A stretch of DNA of 64,000 nucleotides from Streptomyces sp. Ru62 (GCF_002920615.1 NZ_PQSU01000033.1:1-64000); one strand, 5' to 3'; numbered from the stretch's first letter, positions 8,569 to 17,891 are shown. Numbers and translations: made by a program. The notes: a model not told the origin generated them from the sequence alone.

Positions 8569-10220
8569 GCGGTGCCCCCTCCTGCTCTGCGGTCCAGCAG
8601 CGGGGCGAAACTGGTGACGGGCGGCAGCGGGCGGTCGGCGGGGAAGTTGAGGCGCGGTGGCGGCGAGGTGGTGGCCCACTCCAGGGTGTGGCCCTCCCAC
8701 GGGTCGTCGCCGGCCGGCTGCGCGCGGCCCAGGTGGCGGCGGCGGAGCGTCCACAGGACGTTGACGACGAACACCGTCATGCCCGCGGCGAGGAAGGCCG
8801 CGCCGATGCTGGCGAGCAGGTTCAGCAGGCCGAAGCCGTCGAAGGTCGCGTAGGTGACGACCCGGCGCGGCATGCCGAGGTAGCCGAGGGCGAACATCGG
8901 CAGGAAGGTGAGGTTGGTGCCGATGACCAGCAGCCAGAAGTGCAGGCGGCCCATGCGCTCGTCCAGCAGGGTGCCGGTGACCTTCGGGAACCAGTAGTGG
9001 ACGGCGGCGAAGAGGCCGAAGGCGCTGCCCGCGAACAGCACGTAGTGCAGGTGGGCCACGACGAAGTAGCTGTCGGTGACGTGGTAGTCGATCACCGGCG
9101 TGCCGACCATGATGCCGGTGAGGCCGCCGATCAGGAACTGCGGGATGAAGGCGAGCGCGAACAGCATGGGGGTGCGCAGTCGCAGCCGGCCGCCCAGGAT
9201 CGTGCCCAGCATGCCGAAGTACTCGACACCGGCGGGGATCAGCAGGGCGATGGAGGTCAGGGAGTAGTAGTCGTTGGCGGCCTGCCCGGTGGCGAACATG
9301 TGGTGTCCCCACACGCTCATCGACAGGGCGGCGAACACGAGCAGGGACAGGGCCGTGCCCCGGTAGCCGAAGAAGCGGCGGCCGGAGAACACCGCCAGCA
9401 CCTCGGCGACGGCCGCCAGGTACGGGAAGAACATCACGTACACGACCGGATGGCCGTAGAACCAGAAGATGTGCTGGTAGCCGATGTTCCAGACGTTGGA
9501 CGCGAAGACGTCCGGGTCGGCCCGGCCCACCCCGAGCAGCACCATCGCGGCGAGCAGCGCCGGGAAGGAACCGATCACCATCAGGCAGGTGGCGATCATC
9601 GACCAGCAGAAGACGGGCAGGCGCAGCATGGTCATGCCGCGGGTGCGGCGGCGCAGGACGGTCCACAGCACCGCCCAGCCCATCAGGATGCTGCCGGTCA
9701 CGGCCAGGCAGACGCCCACGATCCACAGGTCGGGGCCGGTGCCCGGCGAGTGCACGCTGTCGGCCATGGGCGGGTACGAGAACCAGCCGTCGGCGTGCGC
9801 CCCGGTGGGTGTGGCGAAGCCGGCCAGCATGGTGAGCGCGCCGAGCACGTACAGCCAGTAGCCGAGCAGGGTGAGCCGGGGCAGCGCGATGGCGGGGGCG
9901 CCGATCTGGAGCGGCACCAGGTAGACACCCATGCCGATGGCGAACGGCGTCATGACCGTGTAGATCATGCCTGAGCCGTGCATGGTGAACAGCTGGTTGT
10001 ACAGGTGGGAGGCGAGGAAGGTCTCCTCGGGCTGTGCCAGCTGGGCGCGCATGAGCAGCGCGAAGACACCGTCGACCAGCAGGAGCACCAGGGAGGTGCC
10101 GACGGTGAGCAGGCCTATGCGCTTGTGGTCGGTGGTGGAGATCCAGCCGAGCCAGCTGCCGGGCGGGACGGGCCGGCCGGCGTCGCCACGCTGGGATTCG
10201 GTGTCCGGCGCGAGGGTCAT
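8565..10220 (-). CDS. ctaD: Heme-copper oxidase subunit I (CtaD-like) with atypical proton channels
   Basis: This 551-residue protein has about 12 helices. The metal ligands are present: H81 and H392 for the low-spin heme, H390 for the high-spin heme, H257, H306 and H307 for CuB, and the cross-link Tyr261. The GMPRR motif is at 449-453. Residues of the proton pathways differ from classical A1 oxidases. The GAPDMAFPR Asp is A110, the GHPEVY Glu is V259, and the helix VIII Lys (PTGxK) is E333. ATG 10220 overlaps the subunit II stop as ATGA. It lies in an operon with subunit II but without subunit III or heme synthesis genes. It may be a second oxidase with altered proton coupling. Confidence 0.9.
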   Translation of the reverse strand: MTLAPDTESQRGDAGRPVPPGSWLGWISTTDHKRIGLLTVGTSLVLLLVDGVFALLMRAQLAQPEETFLASHLYNQLFTMHGSGMIYTVMTPFAIGMGVYLVPLQIGAPAIALPRLTLLGYWLYVLGALTMLAGFATPTGAHADGWFSYPPMADSVHSPGTGPDLWIVGVCLAVTGSILMGWAVLWTVLRRRTRGMTMLRLPVFCWSMIATCLMVIGSFPALLAAMVLLGVGRADPDVFASNVWNIGYQHIFWFYGHPVVYVMFFPYLAAVAEVLAVFSGRRFFGYRGTALSLLVFAALSMSVWGHHMFATGQAANDYYSLTSIALLIPAGVEYFGMLGTILGGRLRLRTPMLFALAFIPQFLIGGLTGIMVGTPVIDYHVTDSYFVVAHLHYVLFAGSAFGLFAAVHYWFPKVTGTLLDERMGRLHFWLLVIGTNLTFLPMFALGYLGMPRRVVTYATFDGFGLLNLLASIGAAFLAAGMTVFVVNVLWTLRRRHLGRAQPAGDDPWEGHTLEWATTSPPPRLNFPADRPLPPVTSFAPLLDRRAGGGTA

Positions 10221-10843
10221 GCCGTCGCCGTTCCGCCGTGTGCCCAGCGGTCGTACTCCTTCGGGGGGACCGCCTTGATCCAGAAGTCCATCGTCCAGTG
10301 CCGCTGTCCGCAGAACTCGGCGCACCGGCCGCGCCAGCGGCCCGCGCGGTCCAGGGTGAGCGTGAAGGTGTTCACGTGGTCGGGGAAGGCGTCCATCTTG
10401 TAGCGCAGGCCGGGCACCCAGAAGGAGTGGATGACGTCCCGTGAGGTGAGCCGGAGCTGCACGCTGCGGCCGGTCGGGACGACGAGGGTGGGCATGTCCT
10501 TTCCCTTGCAGGTGCCGGTGACCCGGCGGTGGCCCGCGGACTGCGGATAGCGGAAGTCCCAGCACCACTGGAAACCGGTGACGTCGACGCGCAGGGGCTT
10601 GGGGACGGCCGCGGGGTGCTCCTCGCGGTTCTGCCAGGCCGTCCAGGCGACCAGGAAGACGGCGAAGGCGGCGAGGGCGCCGACGTAGAAGGCTTCCACG
10701 CGCAGCCGCTCGGGCCGCTCGGCCGTCCGGACCCGTCGGCGCAGCAACGACCAGGCCAGCACGGCGAGGACGACGAGGAACACGCCGCCCGCGATGACGG
10801 CTTCAAGGGTGAACACCGTCCCGAAGACGTGCCGCTGCCTCAC
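10217..10843 (-). CDS. ctaC: Cytochrome c oxidase subunit II (CuA protein)
   Basis: The protein has two N-terminal transmembrane helices and a C-terminal cupredoxin domain. The CuA ligands are visible: His in DVIHSFWVPGL, then C-x3-C-x3-H-x2-M in CAEFCGQRHWTM. The aromatic electron-entry patch is GFQWCWDF. I chose GTG 10843 (208 residues) because codons upstream lose the G/C third-base bias. ATG 10927 would add 28 Asp/Arg-rich residues. GTG 10843 overlaps the stop of a 13-codon ORF, suggesting coupled translation. It is the first structural gene of the leftward oxidase operon and is divergent from fdhA. Confidence 0.85.
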   Translation of the reverse strand: MRQRHVFGTVFTLEAVIAGGVFLVVLAVLAWSLLRRRVRTAERPERLRVEAFYVGALAAFAVFLVAWTAWQNREEHPAAVPKPLRVDVTGFQWCWDFRYPQSAGHRRVTGTCKGKDMPTLVVPTGRSVQLRLTSRDVIHSFWVPGLRYKMDAFPDHVNTFTLTLDRAGRWRGRCAEFCGQRHWTMDFWIKAVPPKEYDRWAHGGTATA

Positions 10844-10881
10844 CGTGCGACCACCGTCGCCCCGCTGCCCTTGATCGTCAT
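10840..10881 (-). CDS. Possible 13-residue leader peptide upstream of ctaC
   Basis: ATG 10881 follows GGGAG with an eight-base spacer and encodes MTIKGSGATVVAR before TGA. The TGA overlaps GTG 10843 of subunit II as GTGA. A ribosome finishing this ORF would sit on the ctaC start, which otherwise has only a weak Shine-Dalgarno sequence. The ORF is too short for homology, so it is a candidate only. Confidence 0.35.
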   Translation of the reverse strand: MTIKGSGATVVAR

Positions 10882-11115
10882 CGCGATCGCTCCCGTCACT
10901 CGTTCGGGACCGTGACCACCCGGACATTACGGGCACCGTATCCGGTCCGTCCGCCGACACACCGCAAGCGGCGGAGTCCCCCGGGACGCGGCACTCACAC
11001 CTGCCGGGTCCGTTTGGCCGGGGCGGGCGGGGGTACTCCCGTCGCCGATCACCGCCGAAGATGCCGTGGTCGGGACAGCGCGGGACAATCAAGGGACCGA
11101 GCGGGAGGAGGAGCC

Positions 11116-14100
11116 ATGGGCGTGCGTACCTGGATCGACTCCTGGCCTGTCTACCGCCAGCTCACCGGCACGGACCCGCTCGGCCGCGGCGCCGCCGCGA
11201 AGAGCGGGCGCAGCGCACGGCTCACACCCCGGGTCGCCTCGGCCGACCGGGTGGTGAAGTCCATCTGCCCGTACTGCGCGGTCGGCTGCGGCCAGAACGT
11301 GTACGTGCAGGACGAGAGGGTCACCCAGATCGAGGGCGACCCGGACTCCCCGATCTCGCGCGGACGGCTGTGCCCCAAGGGCGCGGCGAGCCTCCAGCTG
11401 ACCACCGGCGACGCCCGCGAGCACCAGGTCCTCCACCGGCGTCCGCACGGCACCGAGTGGGAGCGGCTGGACCTGGACACGGCGATGGACATGATCGCCG
11501 ACCGGGTCATCGCGGCGCGCCGGGACGGCTGGCAGTGGGAGGTCGACGGGACCCGCACCCGGCGCACCCTGGGCATCGCGAGCCTGGGCGGAGCCACCCT
11601 GGACAATGAGGAGAACTACCTCCTCAAGAAGCTGTTCACCGCGCTCGGAGCGATCCAGATCGAGAACCAGGCGCGCGTTTGACACTCCTCCACCGTTCCC
11701 AGTCTGGGAACCTCGTTCGGACGCGGCGGCGCGACCACCTTCCAGCAGGACCTGCAGAACGCGGACTGCATCGTCATCGAGGGCTCGAACATGGCCGAGT
11801 GCCATCCGGTCGGGTTCCAGTGGGTGATGGAGGCCAAGGCGCGGGGCGCGAAGCTGATCCACGTCGATCCGCGCTTCACCCGCACCAGCGCGCTCGCCGA
11901 CGTGCACGTGCCGCTGCGCGCGGGCACGGACATCGCCTTCCTCGGCGGCATCATCAACTACGTACTCCGCAACGAGAAGTACTTCCGTGACTACATCGTG
12001 GCGTACAGCAACGCCCCGGTGATCCTGCGGGAGGACTTCCAGGACACCGAGGACCTGGCCGGCGTCTTCTCCGGCCTGGACGCCGACAGCCGCTCGTACG
12101 ACAACAACAGCTGGCAGTACGAGGGTTTTGAGGTCCAGGCGGCCTCCGGCGAGCGCGACCAGGAGTACGACGAGCGCACCGGCGGCGGCAGTTCGGTGAC
12201 CGAGGCGGCCCGCGGTGAGGCGCACGGCTCCGGTGGCGCGGTGATCGGCGAGGGCGAGCCCGAGCGCGATGAGACGCTGACCCATCCGCGGTGCGTGTTC
12301 CAGGTGCTGAAGCGGCACTACGCCCGCTACACCCCGGAGATGGTGGAGCGGATCTGCGGGGTGCCGCAGGACCTGTTCCGGCAGGTGTGCGAACTGATCA
12401 CGGAGAACTCCGGGCGCGACCGCACGACCGCGTTCGCCTACGCGGTCGGATGGACCCAGCACACGGTGGGCGTGCAGTACATCCGGGCGGCCTCCGTGCT
12501 GCAGACCCTGCTCGGCAACATCGGCCGGCCCGGCGGCGGCATCCTCGCGCTGCGCGGGCACGCCTCCATCCAGGGGTCCACGGACATTCCGACCCTGTTC
12601 AACCTGCTGCCCGGCTACATCCCGATGCCGCACGCCCACCAGAACCAGGACCTGGACGCCTTCGTCGAGGCCGAGGCCGCGCACAAGGGCTACTGGGGCA
12701 ACATGCGCTCCTACCTGGTGAGCCTGCTCAAGGCCTACTGGGGTGAGGCGGCGAGCTCCGACAACGACTTCTGCTTCGACTACCTGCCCCGGCTGACCGG
12801 CTCGCACTCGACGTACGAGACGACGATGGCCCAGCTGGACGGCGTCTGCAAGGGCTACTTCCTGCTCGGCGAGAACCCCGCCGTGGGCAACGCCAACTCC
12901 AAGCTGATGCGGCTCGGCATGGCCAACCTGGACTGGCTGGTCGTCCGGGACTTCTCCCTGATCGAGTCGGCGACCTGGTGGAAGGACGGCCCGGAGATCG
13001 AGACCGGGGAGCTGCGCACGGAGGACATCGGCACCGAGGTGTTCTTCCTGCCGGCCGCCGCGCACACCGAGAAGGACGGCAGCTTCACCAACACCCAGCG
13101 GTTGCTCCAGTGGCACCACCAGGCGGTCGAGCCGCCCGGCGAGACGCGCAGCGACCTGTGGTTCGCCTACCACCTCGGGCGGATCATCCGGCGGAAGCTG
13201 GCCGGGTCCACCGACGAGATGGACCGGCCGGTGCTCGACCTGGCCTGGGACTACCCGACGAAGGGCCGGCAGGCCGAACCGGACGCGGAGGCCGTCCTCG
13301 CCGAGATCAACGGCCGGGACGCCGAGGGGAACCCGCTCTCCTCGTACGAGCAGTTGAAGCCCGACGGCTCGACGGCCTGCGGCTGCTGGATCTACTGCGG
13401 TGTGTACGCCGACGGCGTCAACCAGGCGGCCCGCCGCAAGCCGGGCCGGGAGCAGGACTGGGTGGCGGCCGAGTGGGCGTGGGCGTGGCCGGCCAACCGG
13501 CGGATCCTGTACAACCGGGCCTCCGCCGACCCCGAGGGCAGGCCGTGGAGCGAGCGCAAGGCGCTGGTGTGGTGGGACCCGGACAAGGGCGAGCAGGGCG
13601 AGTGGACCGGGCACGACGTCCCCGACTTCAAGAAGGACAAGGCGCCGGACCACGAGCCGCCCGAGGACGCGTCCGGGCCGGAGGCCCTGTCGGGCACGGA
13701 CCCGTTCATCATGCAGGCCGACGGCAAGGCCTGGCTGTACGTGCCGTCCGGGCTCACCGACGGACCGCTGCCGGCGCACTACGAACCGCAGGACTCCCCG
13801 TTCCCGAACCTGCTCTACGACCAGCAGCGCAATCCGGTACGGCAGTTGCTGCCGCCGCACCCGGACAACCGCTACCAACCGAGCGGCGACGAGCCCGGCT
13901 CCGGGGTGTTCCCGTACGTGGCCACCACCTACCGGCTCACCGAGCACCACACGGCGGGCGGCATGTCCCGCTGGCAGCCGTACCTCGCGGAACTCCAGCC
14001 GGAGTTCTTCTGCGAGGTGTCCCCCGAGCTGGCCGCCGAGCGGGGCCTGGCGCACACCGGCTGGGCGACGATCGTCAGCGCGCGGGGCGTGATCGAGGCG

Positions 14101-14385
14101 CGGGTGCTGGTCACCGACCGGATGTCCCCGCTGACCGTGCACGGCCGCCGACTGCACCAGGTGGGGCTGCCGTACCACTGGGGCCCGAACGGCTACACCA
14201 CCGGGGACGCGGCCAACGAGCTGCTGCACCTGTCCCTCGACCCGAACACGCACATCCAGGAGACGAAGGCGTTCGCCGTCGACATCCGCCCTGGCCGGCG
14301 ACCCCGGGGCCCGGCGGCCCTGGCGCTGGTGCGGGCCTACCGGATCCGGGCGGGCATCGACGAGCACACGGGCACGGAGCCGTGA
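11116..14385 (+). CDS. fdhA: Formate dehydrogenase catalytic subunit, selenocysteine-containing
   Basis: The gene encodes 1089 residues if TGA 11680-11682 is read as selenocysteine 189. The context NQARV-U-HSSTVPSLG matches the active site of FdnG/FdoG-type formate dehydrogenases. A [4Fe-4S] site is formed by C51, C54, C58 and C86, followed by the CPKG Lys. Molybdopterin-binding domains follow on both sides of the Sec, and the C-terminal domain includes the cofactor-cap segment near VGLPYHWGPNGYTTGDAAN. There is no twin-arginine signal, unlike E. coli FdnG, so the enzyme is probably cytoplasmic. ATG 11116 follows GGGAGGAGGA. The frame is uninterrupted apart from the Sec codon. All Sec-insertion genes lie immediately downstream. 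Confidence 0.95.
11680..11711 (+). promoter_or_regulatory. Selenocysteine UGA codon and SECIS-like hairpin in fdhA
   Basis: The UGA at 11680-11682 is followed after 12 bases by a perfect 7-bp stem, GTTCCCA (11695-11701) and TGGGAAC (11705-11711), closed by GTC. The apical AGUCU resembles the GGUCU recognised by SelB in E. coli fdhF/fdnG SECIS elements, and the distance from the UGA is nearly the same. Confidence 0.85.
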
Positions 14386-14464
14386 GGGGTGCGAGCGGGC
14401 GGAGCGCTGTGGGCGACCTGGGCGGTGTGAGTGGTGCGGTGGTGTTGGTGGTGGTGTGCGTGTC

Positions 14465-15478
14465 CTACCTGAGCACGACGGAGTGGGCCCCGCGCGGCAC
14501 CAGCTCCCCGACCACCGGTGCCCCGGGAACCTCACCGGCGACGAGCAGCCCGCCGGAGGTCTGTGCGTCGGCGAGCAGCAGCCGGGTGTCCGCGTCGGTG
14601 TCCCCGAAGTCGGTGTGCGGCGCGACCCACTCCAGATTCCGCCGGGTGCCCCCGCTGACGTACCCGTCCCGTACGGCCTCCCGGGCGCCCTCCAGGTAGG
14701 GGACGGCGGCGGTGTCGACCACGGCCGTGACGTCCGAGGCGCGGGCCAGCTTGTGCAGATGGCCGAGGAAGCCGAACCCGGTGACGTCGGTGGCGCACTC
14801 GACGCCGGCCGCCAGCGCGGCCTCGGAGGCCTCCCGGTTGAGGGCCGCCATCGTGGCGACGGCGTGCGCGAACCGCTCGCCGGTGGCCTTGTGCCGGTTG
14901 TTGAGGACACCGATGCCGAGCGGTTTGGTCAGCGACAGCGGCAGCCCGGGCCGTCCGGCGTCGTTGCGCAGCAGCCGCTCCGGATCGGCGATGCCGGTGA
15001 CGGCCATGCCGTACTTGGGCTCGGGGTCGTCGACGCTGTGCCCGCCGCCGACGTGGCAGCCCGCCTCGGTGGCGATGTCCAGTCCACCCCGCAGCACCTC
15101 GCGGGCGAGGTCGAAGGGGAGCCGGTCGCGCGGCCAGGCGAGCAGGTTGACGGCCAGCACGGGCCGGCCGCCCATGGCGTACACGTCGGACAGGGCGTTG
15201 GCGGCGGCGATCCGGCCCCAGTCGTAGGGGTCGTCCACGACCGGGGTGAAGAAGTCGGCCGTGCACACCAGGGCGGTCCCCCCGTGCGTGACCACGGCCG
15301 CGTCGTCGCCGGTGGCGAGACCGACGAGCAGCGGGGTGTCGCCGCCGGCGAGCGGCGCGGCGGCCAGCCCCGCGACCACCTCCTCCAGTTCCCCGGGCGG
15401 GATCTTGCAGGCGCAGCCGCCGCCGTGGGCGAACTGGGTGAGCCGTACGGGCGTCTGATGGGCCGGTGTCGTTGTCAT
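14465..15478 (-). CDS. selD: Selenide, water dikinase (selenophosphate synthetase)
   Basis: This 337-residue protein makes selenophosphate from selenide and ATP. The N-terminal catalytic motif is GGGCACK, with C22 and K25 matching the essential Cys17/Lys20 of E. coli SelD, so the enzyme itself uses Cys rather than Sec. Other family segments are DDAAV, TADFFTPVVDDPYDWGRIAA and GGHSVDDPEPKYGMAVTG. ATG 15478 follows AGGAGA by eight bases. It faces away from tRNA-Sec with 37 bases between them and converges with fdhA, leaving 79 bases without a clear hairpin. Confidence 0.96.
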   Translation of the reverse strand: MTTTPAHQTPVRLTQFAHGGGCACKIPPGELEEVVAGLAAAPLAGGDTPLLVGLATGDDAAVVTHGGTALVCTADFFTPVVDDPYDWGRIAAANALSDVYAMGGRPVLAVNLLAWPRDRLPFDLAREVLRGGLDIATEAGCHVGGGHSVDDPEPKYGMAVTGIADPERLLRNDAGRPGLPLSLTKPLGIGVLNNRHKATGERFAHAVATMAALNREASEAALAAGVECATDVTGFGFLGHLHKLARASDVTAVVDTAAVPYLEGAREAVRDGYVSGGTRRNLEWVAPHTDFGDTDADTRLLLADAQTSGGLLVAGEVPGAPVVGELVPRGAHSVVLR

Positions 15479-15515
15479 ACCGGTGGTCTCCTGGGGCAGT
15501 AGCCTGACGAGCGGT

Positions 15516-15608
15516 GGAGGCGTGTGGGTGCCTGGTGGCCCTCCCGGTCTTCAAAACCGAGGTGCCCGAGGATCTCGGGCAGGCGGGTTCGATTCCCGTC
15601 CGCCTCCG
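15516..15608 (+). tRNA. selC: tRNA-Sec (anticodon TCA)
   Basis: The 93-base cloverleaf has an acceptor stem GGAGGCG/CGCCTCC, an anticodon loop CTTCAAA with anticodon TCA at 15551-15553, and a T-arm CGGG-TTCGATT-CCCG. The very long variable arm is a perfect 8-bp hairpin (TGCCCGAG-GAT-CTCGGGCA), a hallmark of serine-acceptor tRNAs such as SelC. CCA is not encoded. The last 58 bases overlap the 3' end of selB on the other strand. The -35-like TTGTCA at 15472-15477 overlaps the selD start codon. Confidence 0.95.
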
Positions 15609-17386
15609 TTCCCCTCCCCCGCCCCCGTTCGGCAGCGTCGGCGCTGTTCGTCGACGCGTTCCGTGTACCCGCGGGCGTCCAGGAACTCCAGCAGCGGTAC
15701 GGCCACCCGGCGGGTGGTGTCGAGCGCGCGTCGGGCCTCGCTGAGGGTGAACGGCTGGGGCAGCGTGCGCAGGACGGCGGCGGCGTCGGCGTCCGCGCCG
15801 GGCAGCAGCACGATCCCGTCGGTGATCCGGAGCAGGGCTCCCGCGGCCGCCGCGGCGGCCGTGGCCCGGCGGTCGAGACCCAGTTCGGCGAGCCGCCCGG
15901 CCTCGGGGGCGCGGAACGGGCTGTGGAGGAGGTCCCGGCGCAGGGCGTCGACGGCGGCGCGGACGGGCGCGGGCAGGGCGGGCGCGGGACGGTCGGCGGG
16001 GTACAGCCGGCCCTGCCCCGCCCGGAGCCGGGGCTGTGCCGCCGCCAGGGCGTCGACCAGGGCGCGGTCGGGCAGCCCGAGCAGCCGGCGCGCCGCCTCG
16101 GTGGGCAGGCCGGGGTCCAGCGGATGGGCGCGGGCGTGTTCCAGGACGTGGTCGGTCAGCCGGTCCTTCAGGAGGTTCCAGTGCGCCGCGTCGGCGAGCC
16201 AGTCCCCGGTGACGGGCTCGGTGGGCGCCGGGACGCCCATCGCCCGCAGGTCGGCGCGGCGGACGAGCTTGCGGCGGCGCAGTTCGGCGGCGCCGTCCGG
16301 ACGGCCGGTCATCGTCTCCAGCTCGGCCGCGCGGGCCCGCCCGGCGCCGCGCCGGGTCAGCCGGGGCGGCCGTACGTCGAGGACGCTGACGCCGCAGGGC
16401 GGGCGGGTGCCGCCCGGTTCGCGGAGCACCGCGCGGTCGCCGATCCGGAGGGGCAGCCCCCGGCGCAGGGTGAGCCGGGCGGTGTCCGGGCCGAGCGGGC
16501 GGACGGTCACCGGTACGGCAGCCGTTCCGATGTGCAGGGTCACGCACCGGGGCAGCTCGGCCACCGGCTCTCCGGTGACCCGTACGTCCGCGACCTCGGT
16601 GCTCAGCCAGCGGTCCGGGGTGAGCAGCACCTGGCCGCGGCCCAGGGCGGTGTCCCCCTGACCGTGGACGTTGACGGCGACACGGGCCACCGCGCCGACG
16701 GCCGTCCGCTGCTCCTGGAGGCTCTGCAGCCCGCGCACCCGCAGGACGGCCGATCCGTCCGGGGTGACCAGCCGGTCGCCGACGCGCAGGGTACCGGCGC
16801 CGAGGGTGCCGGTCACCACGGTGCCGTGGCCCCGGACGGTGAAGGCCCGGTCGAGCCACAGGCGTACGTCGGCGTCGGTGTCGGGCGCGGGCAACTCGGC
16901 GGCCAGGCGGGCCAGTTCGGCGCGCAGGTCGTCCAGTCCCGCGCCGGTGACCGCGCTGACCGCGACCTGGGGCACCTTGCCGAGGGAGGTACCGGCCAGC
17001 CGCTCGGCGGCGTCGGCGCGGACCGGCTCGGGGTCGGCGAGGTCGCTGCGGGTCACCGCGAGGACGGCGTGCCGGACGCCGAGCGCGTCGAGGATGGCGA
17101 GGTGCTCCTGCGACTGGGGCTGCCAGCCCTGGTCGGCGGCGACCACGAACAGCACGGCGGGTACGGGGCCGACACCGGCCAGCATGGTCGGCACGAACCG
17201 CTCGTGACCGGGTACGTCGACGAACGCGAGGTGGTCCCCGCCGAGCCGGGTCCACACGAAGCCCAGGTCCAGGGTGAGCCCCCGGCGCCGCTCCTCCTCG
17301 TACCGGTCGGGCTCCATCCCGGTGAGGGCCCGGACCAGCGCGGACTTACCGTGATCGACATGCCCGGCGGTGGCGAGAACGCGCAT
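15551..17386 (-). CDS. selB: Selenocysteine-specific elongation factor SelB
   Basis: The 611-residue GTPase delivers Sec-tRNA to UGA codons. G1 is AGHVDHGKS (7-15), G3 is DVPGHE, and the G4 region is TRSDL. EF-Tu-like domains II-III are followed by C-terminal winged-helix repeats, ending near LLEFLDARGYTERVDEQ, that would bind the SECIS RNA. ATG 17386 is preceded by AGGAGG; GTG 17389 is possible but too close. The last 18 codons and the stop are antisense to tRNA-Sec, producing a tail (GGGRESNPPARDP) that looks like translated reverse tRNA and probably has no function. It is downstream of selA, separated by 587 bases of repeats. Confidence 0.95.
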   Translation of the reverse strand: MRVLATAGHVDHGKSALVRALTGMEPDRYEEERRRGLTLDLGFVWTRLGGDHLAFVDVPGHERFVPTMLAGVGPVPAVLFVVAADQGWQPQSQEHLAILDALGVRHAVLAVTRSDLADPEPVRADAAERLAGTSLGKVPQVAVSAVTGAGLDDLRAELARLAAELPAPDTDADVRLWLDRAFTVRGHGTVVTGTLGAGTLRVGDRLVTPDGSAVLRVRGLQSLQEQRTAVGAVARVAVNVHGQGDTALGRGQVLLTPDRWLSTEVADVRVTGEPVAELPRCVTLHIGTAAVPVTVRPLGPDTARLTLRRGLPLRIGDRAVLREPGGTRPPCGVSVLDVRPPRLTRRGAGRARAAELETMTGRPDGAAELRRRKLVRRADLRAMGVPAPTEPVTGDWLADAAHWNLLKDRLTDHVLEHARAHPLDPGLPTEAARRLLGLPDRALVDALAAAQPRLRAGQGRLYPADRPAPALPAPVRAAVDALRRDLLHSPFRAPEAGRLAELGLDRRATAAAAAAGALLRITDGIVLLPGADADAAAVLRTLPQPFTLSEARRALDTTRRVAVPLLEFLDARGYTERVDEQRRRCRTGAGEGNGGGRESNPPARDPRAPRF

Positions 17387-17403
17387 CACGCCTCCTCTTC
17401 GCA

Positions 17404-17891
17404 GGGAACCGGCATCATGCCCCTCCCTTCGCAGGGGCCGGCATCGCACCGCCGACCGTGCCACGGGGGCTCAGCGTCGCTCCGTCCACCCTGCCGCGGG
17501 GGCTCGGCGCCGCACCGTCCACTCCACCAAAGGGGCTCGGCATCACACCGCCCACCCCACCACCGGGGCTCGGCATCACGCCGCCCACCCCACCACCGGG
17601 AAACGGCGTCACGCCGCCCACTCCACCACCGGGCGTCGGAGATCTGCCGTCCGTCGCGCCGCGGGGACCCGGCGGCGCGCCGCCCACCCCGCCGCGGGGC
17701 CTCGGAGGTGCGCCCGCCGCCCCGCCACGCCGACACCGCATCATCCCGCCGACCGCACCGCAGGGACCCGGAGGCACGTCGCCCGCCCCGTCACCGGGCC
17801 GTCGTGGGGTGTCACCCGTCGTTGCCCGCGGACCGCGCATCATGCCCGCCCTTCCACGAGGACCAGCATCACACCGTCCACCCTTCCACGG
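17404..17891. repeat. Degenerate 33-bp tandem repeat array between selB and selA
   Basis: About 15 head-to-tail units of 33 bp follow a consensus like GGGCTCGGCATCACGCC then GCCCACCCCACCACCG. The two central units (about 17533-17598) differ by one base, while outer units are diverged. Because 33 is a multiple of three, all frames stay open. On the sel-operon strand ATG 17843 to stop 17415 would encode 142 residues of an 11-residue Pro/Gly/Val repeat (PGGGVGGVMPS), ending 28 bases before selB. Whether this is translated cannot be told from codon bias, which is similar in two frames. There are no spacers, so it is not CRISPR. Confidence 0.85.

Noticed and set aside
10844..10927. N-terminal extension of ctaC from ATG 10927
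   Set aside because: Third codon positions there are rich in A/T and the residues are Asp/Arg-rich without hydrophobic pattern.
11683..11790. Reading fdhA as two genes or a pseudogene split by a stop codon
   Set aside because: The stop is UGA in the conserved Sec context with a SECIS-like hairpin, and a full Sec gene set is adjacent.
17404..17891. CRISPR array
   Set aside because: The 33-bp units are contiguous and degenerate with no unique spacers, and no cas genes are present.
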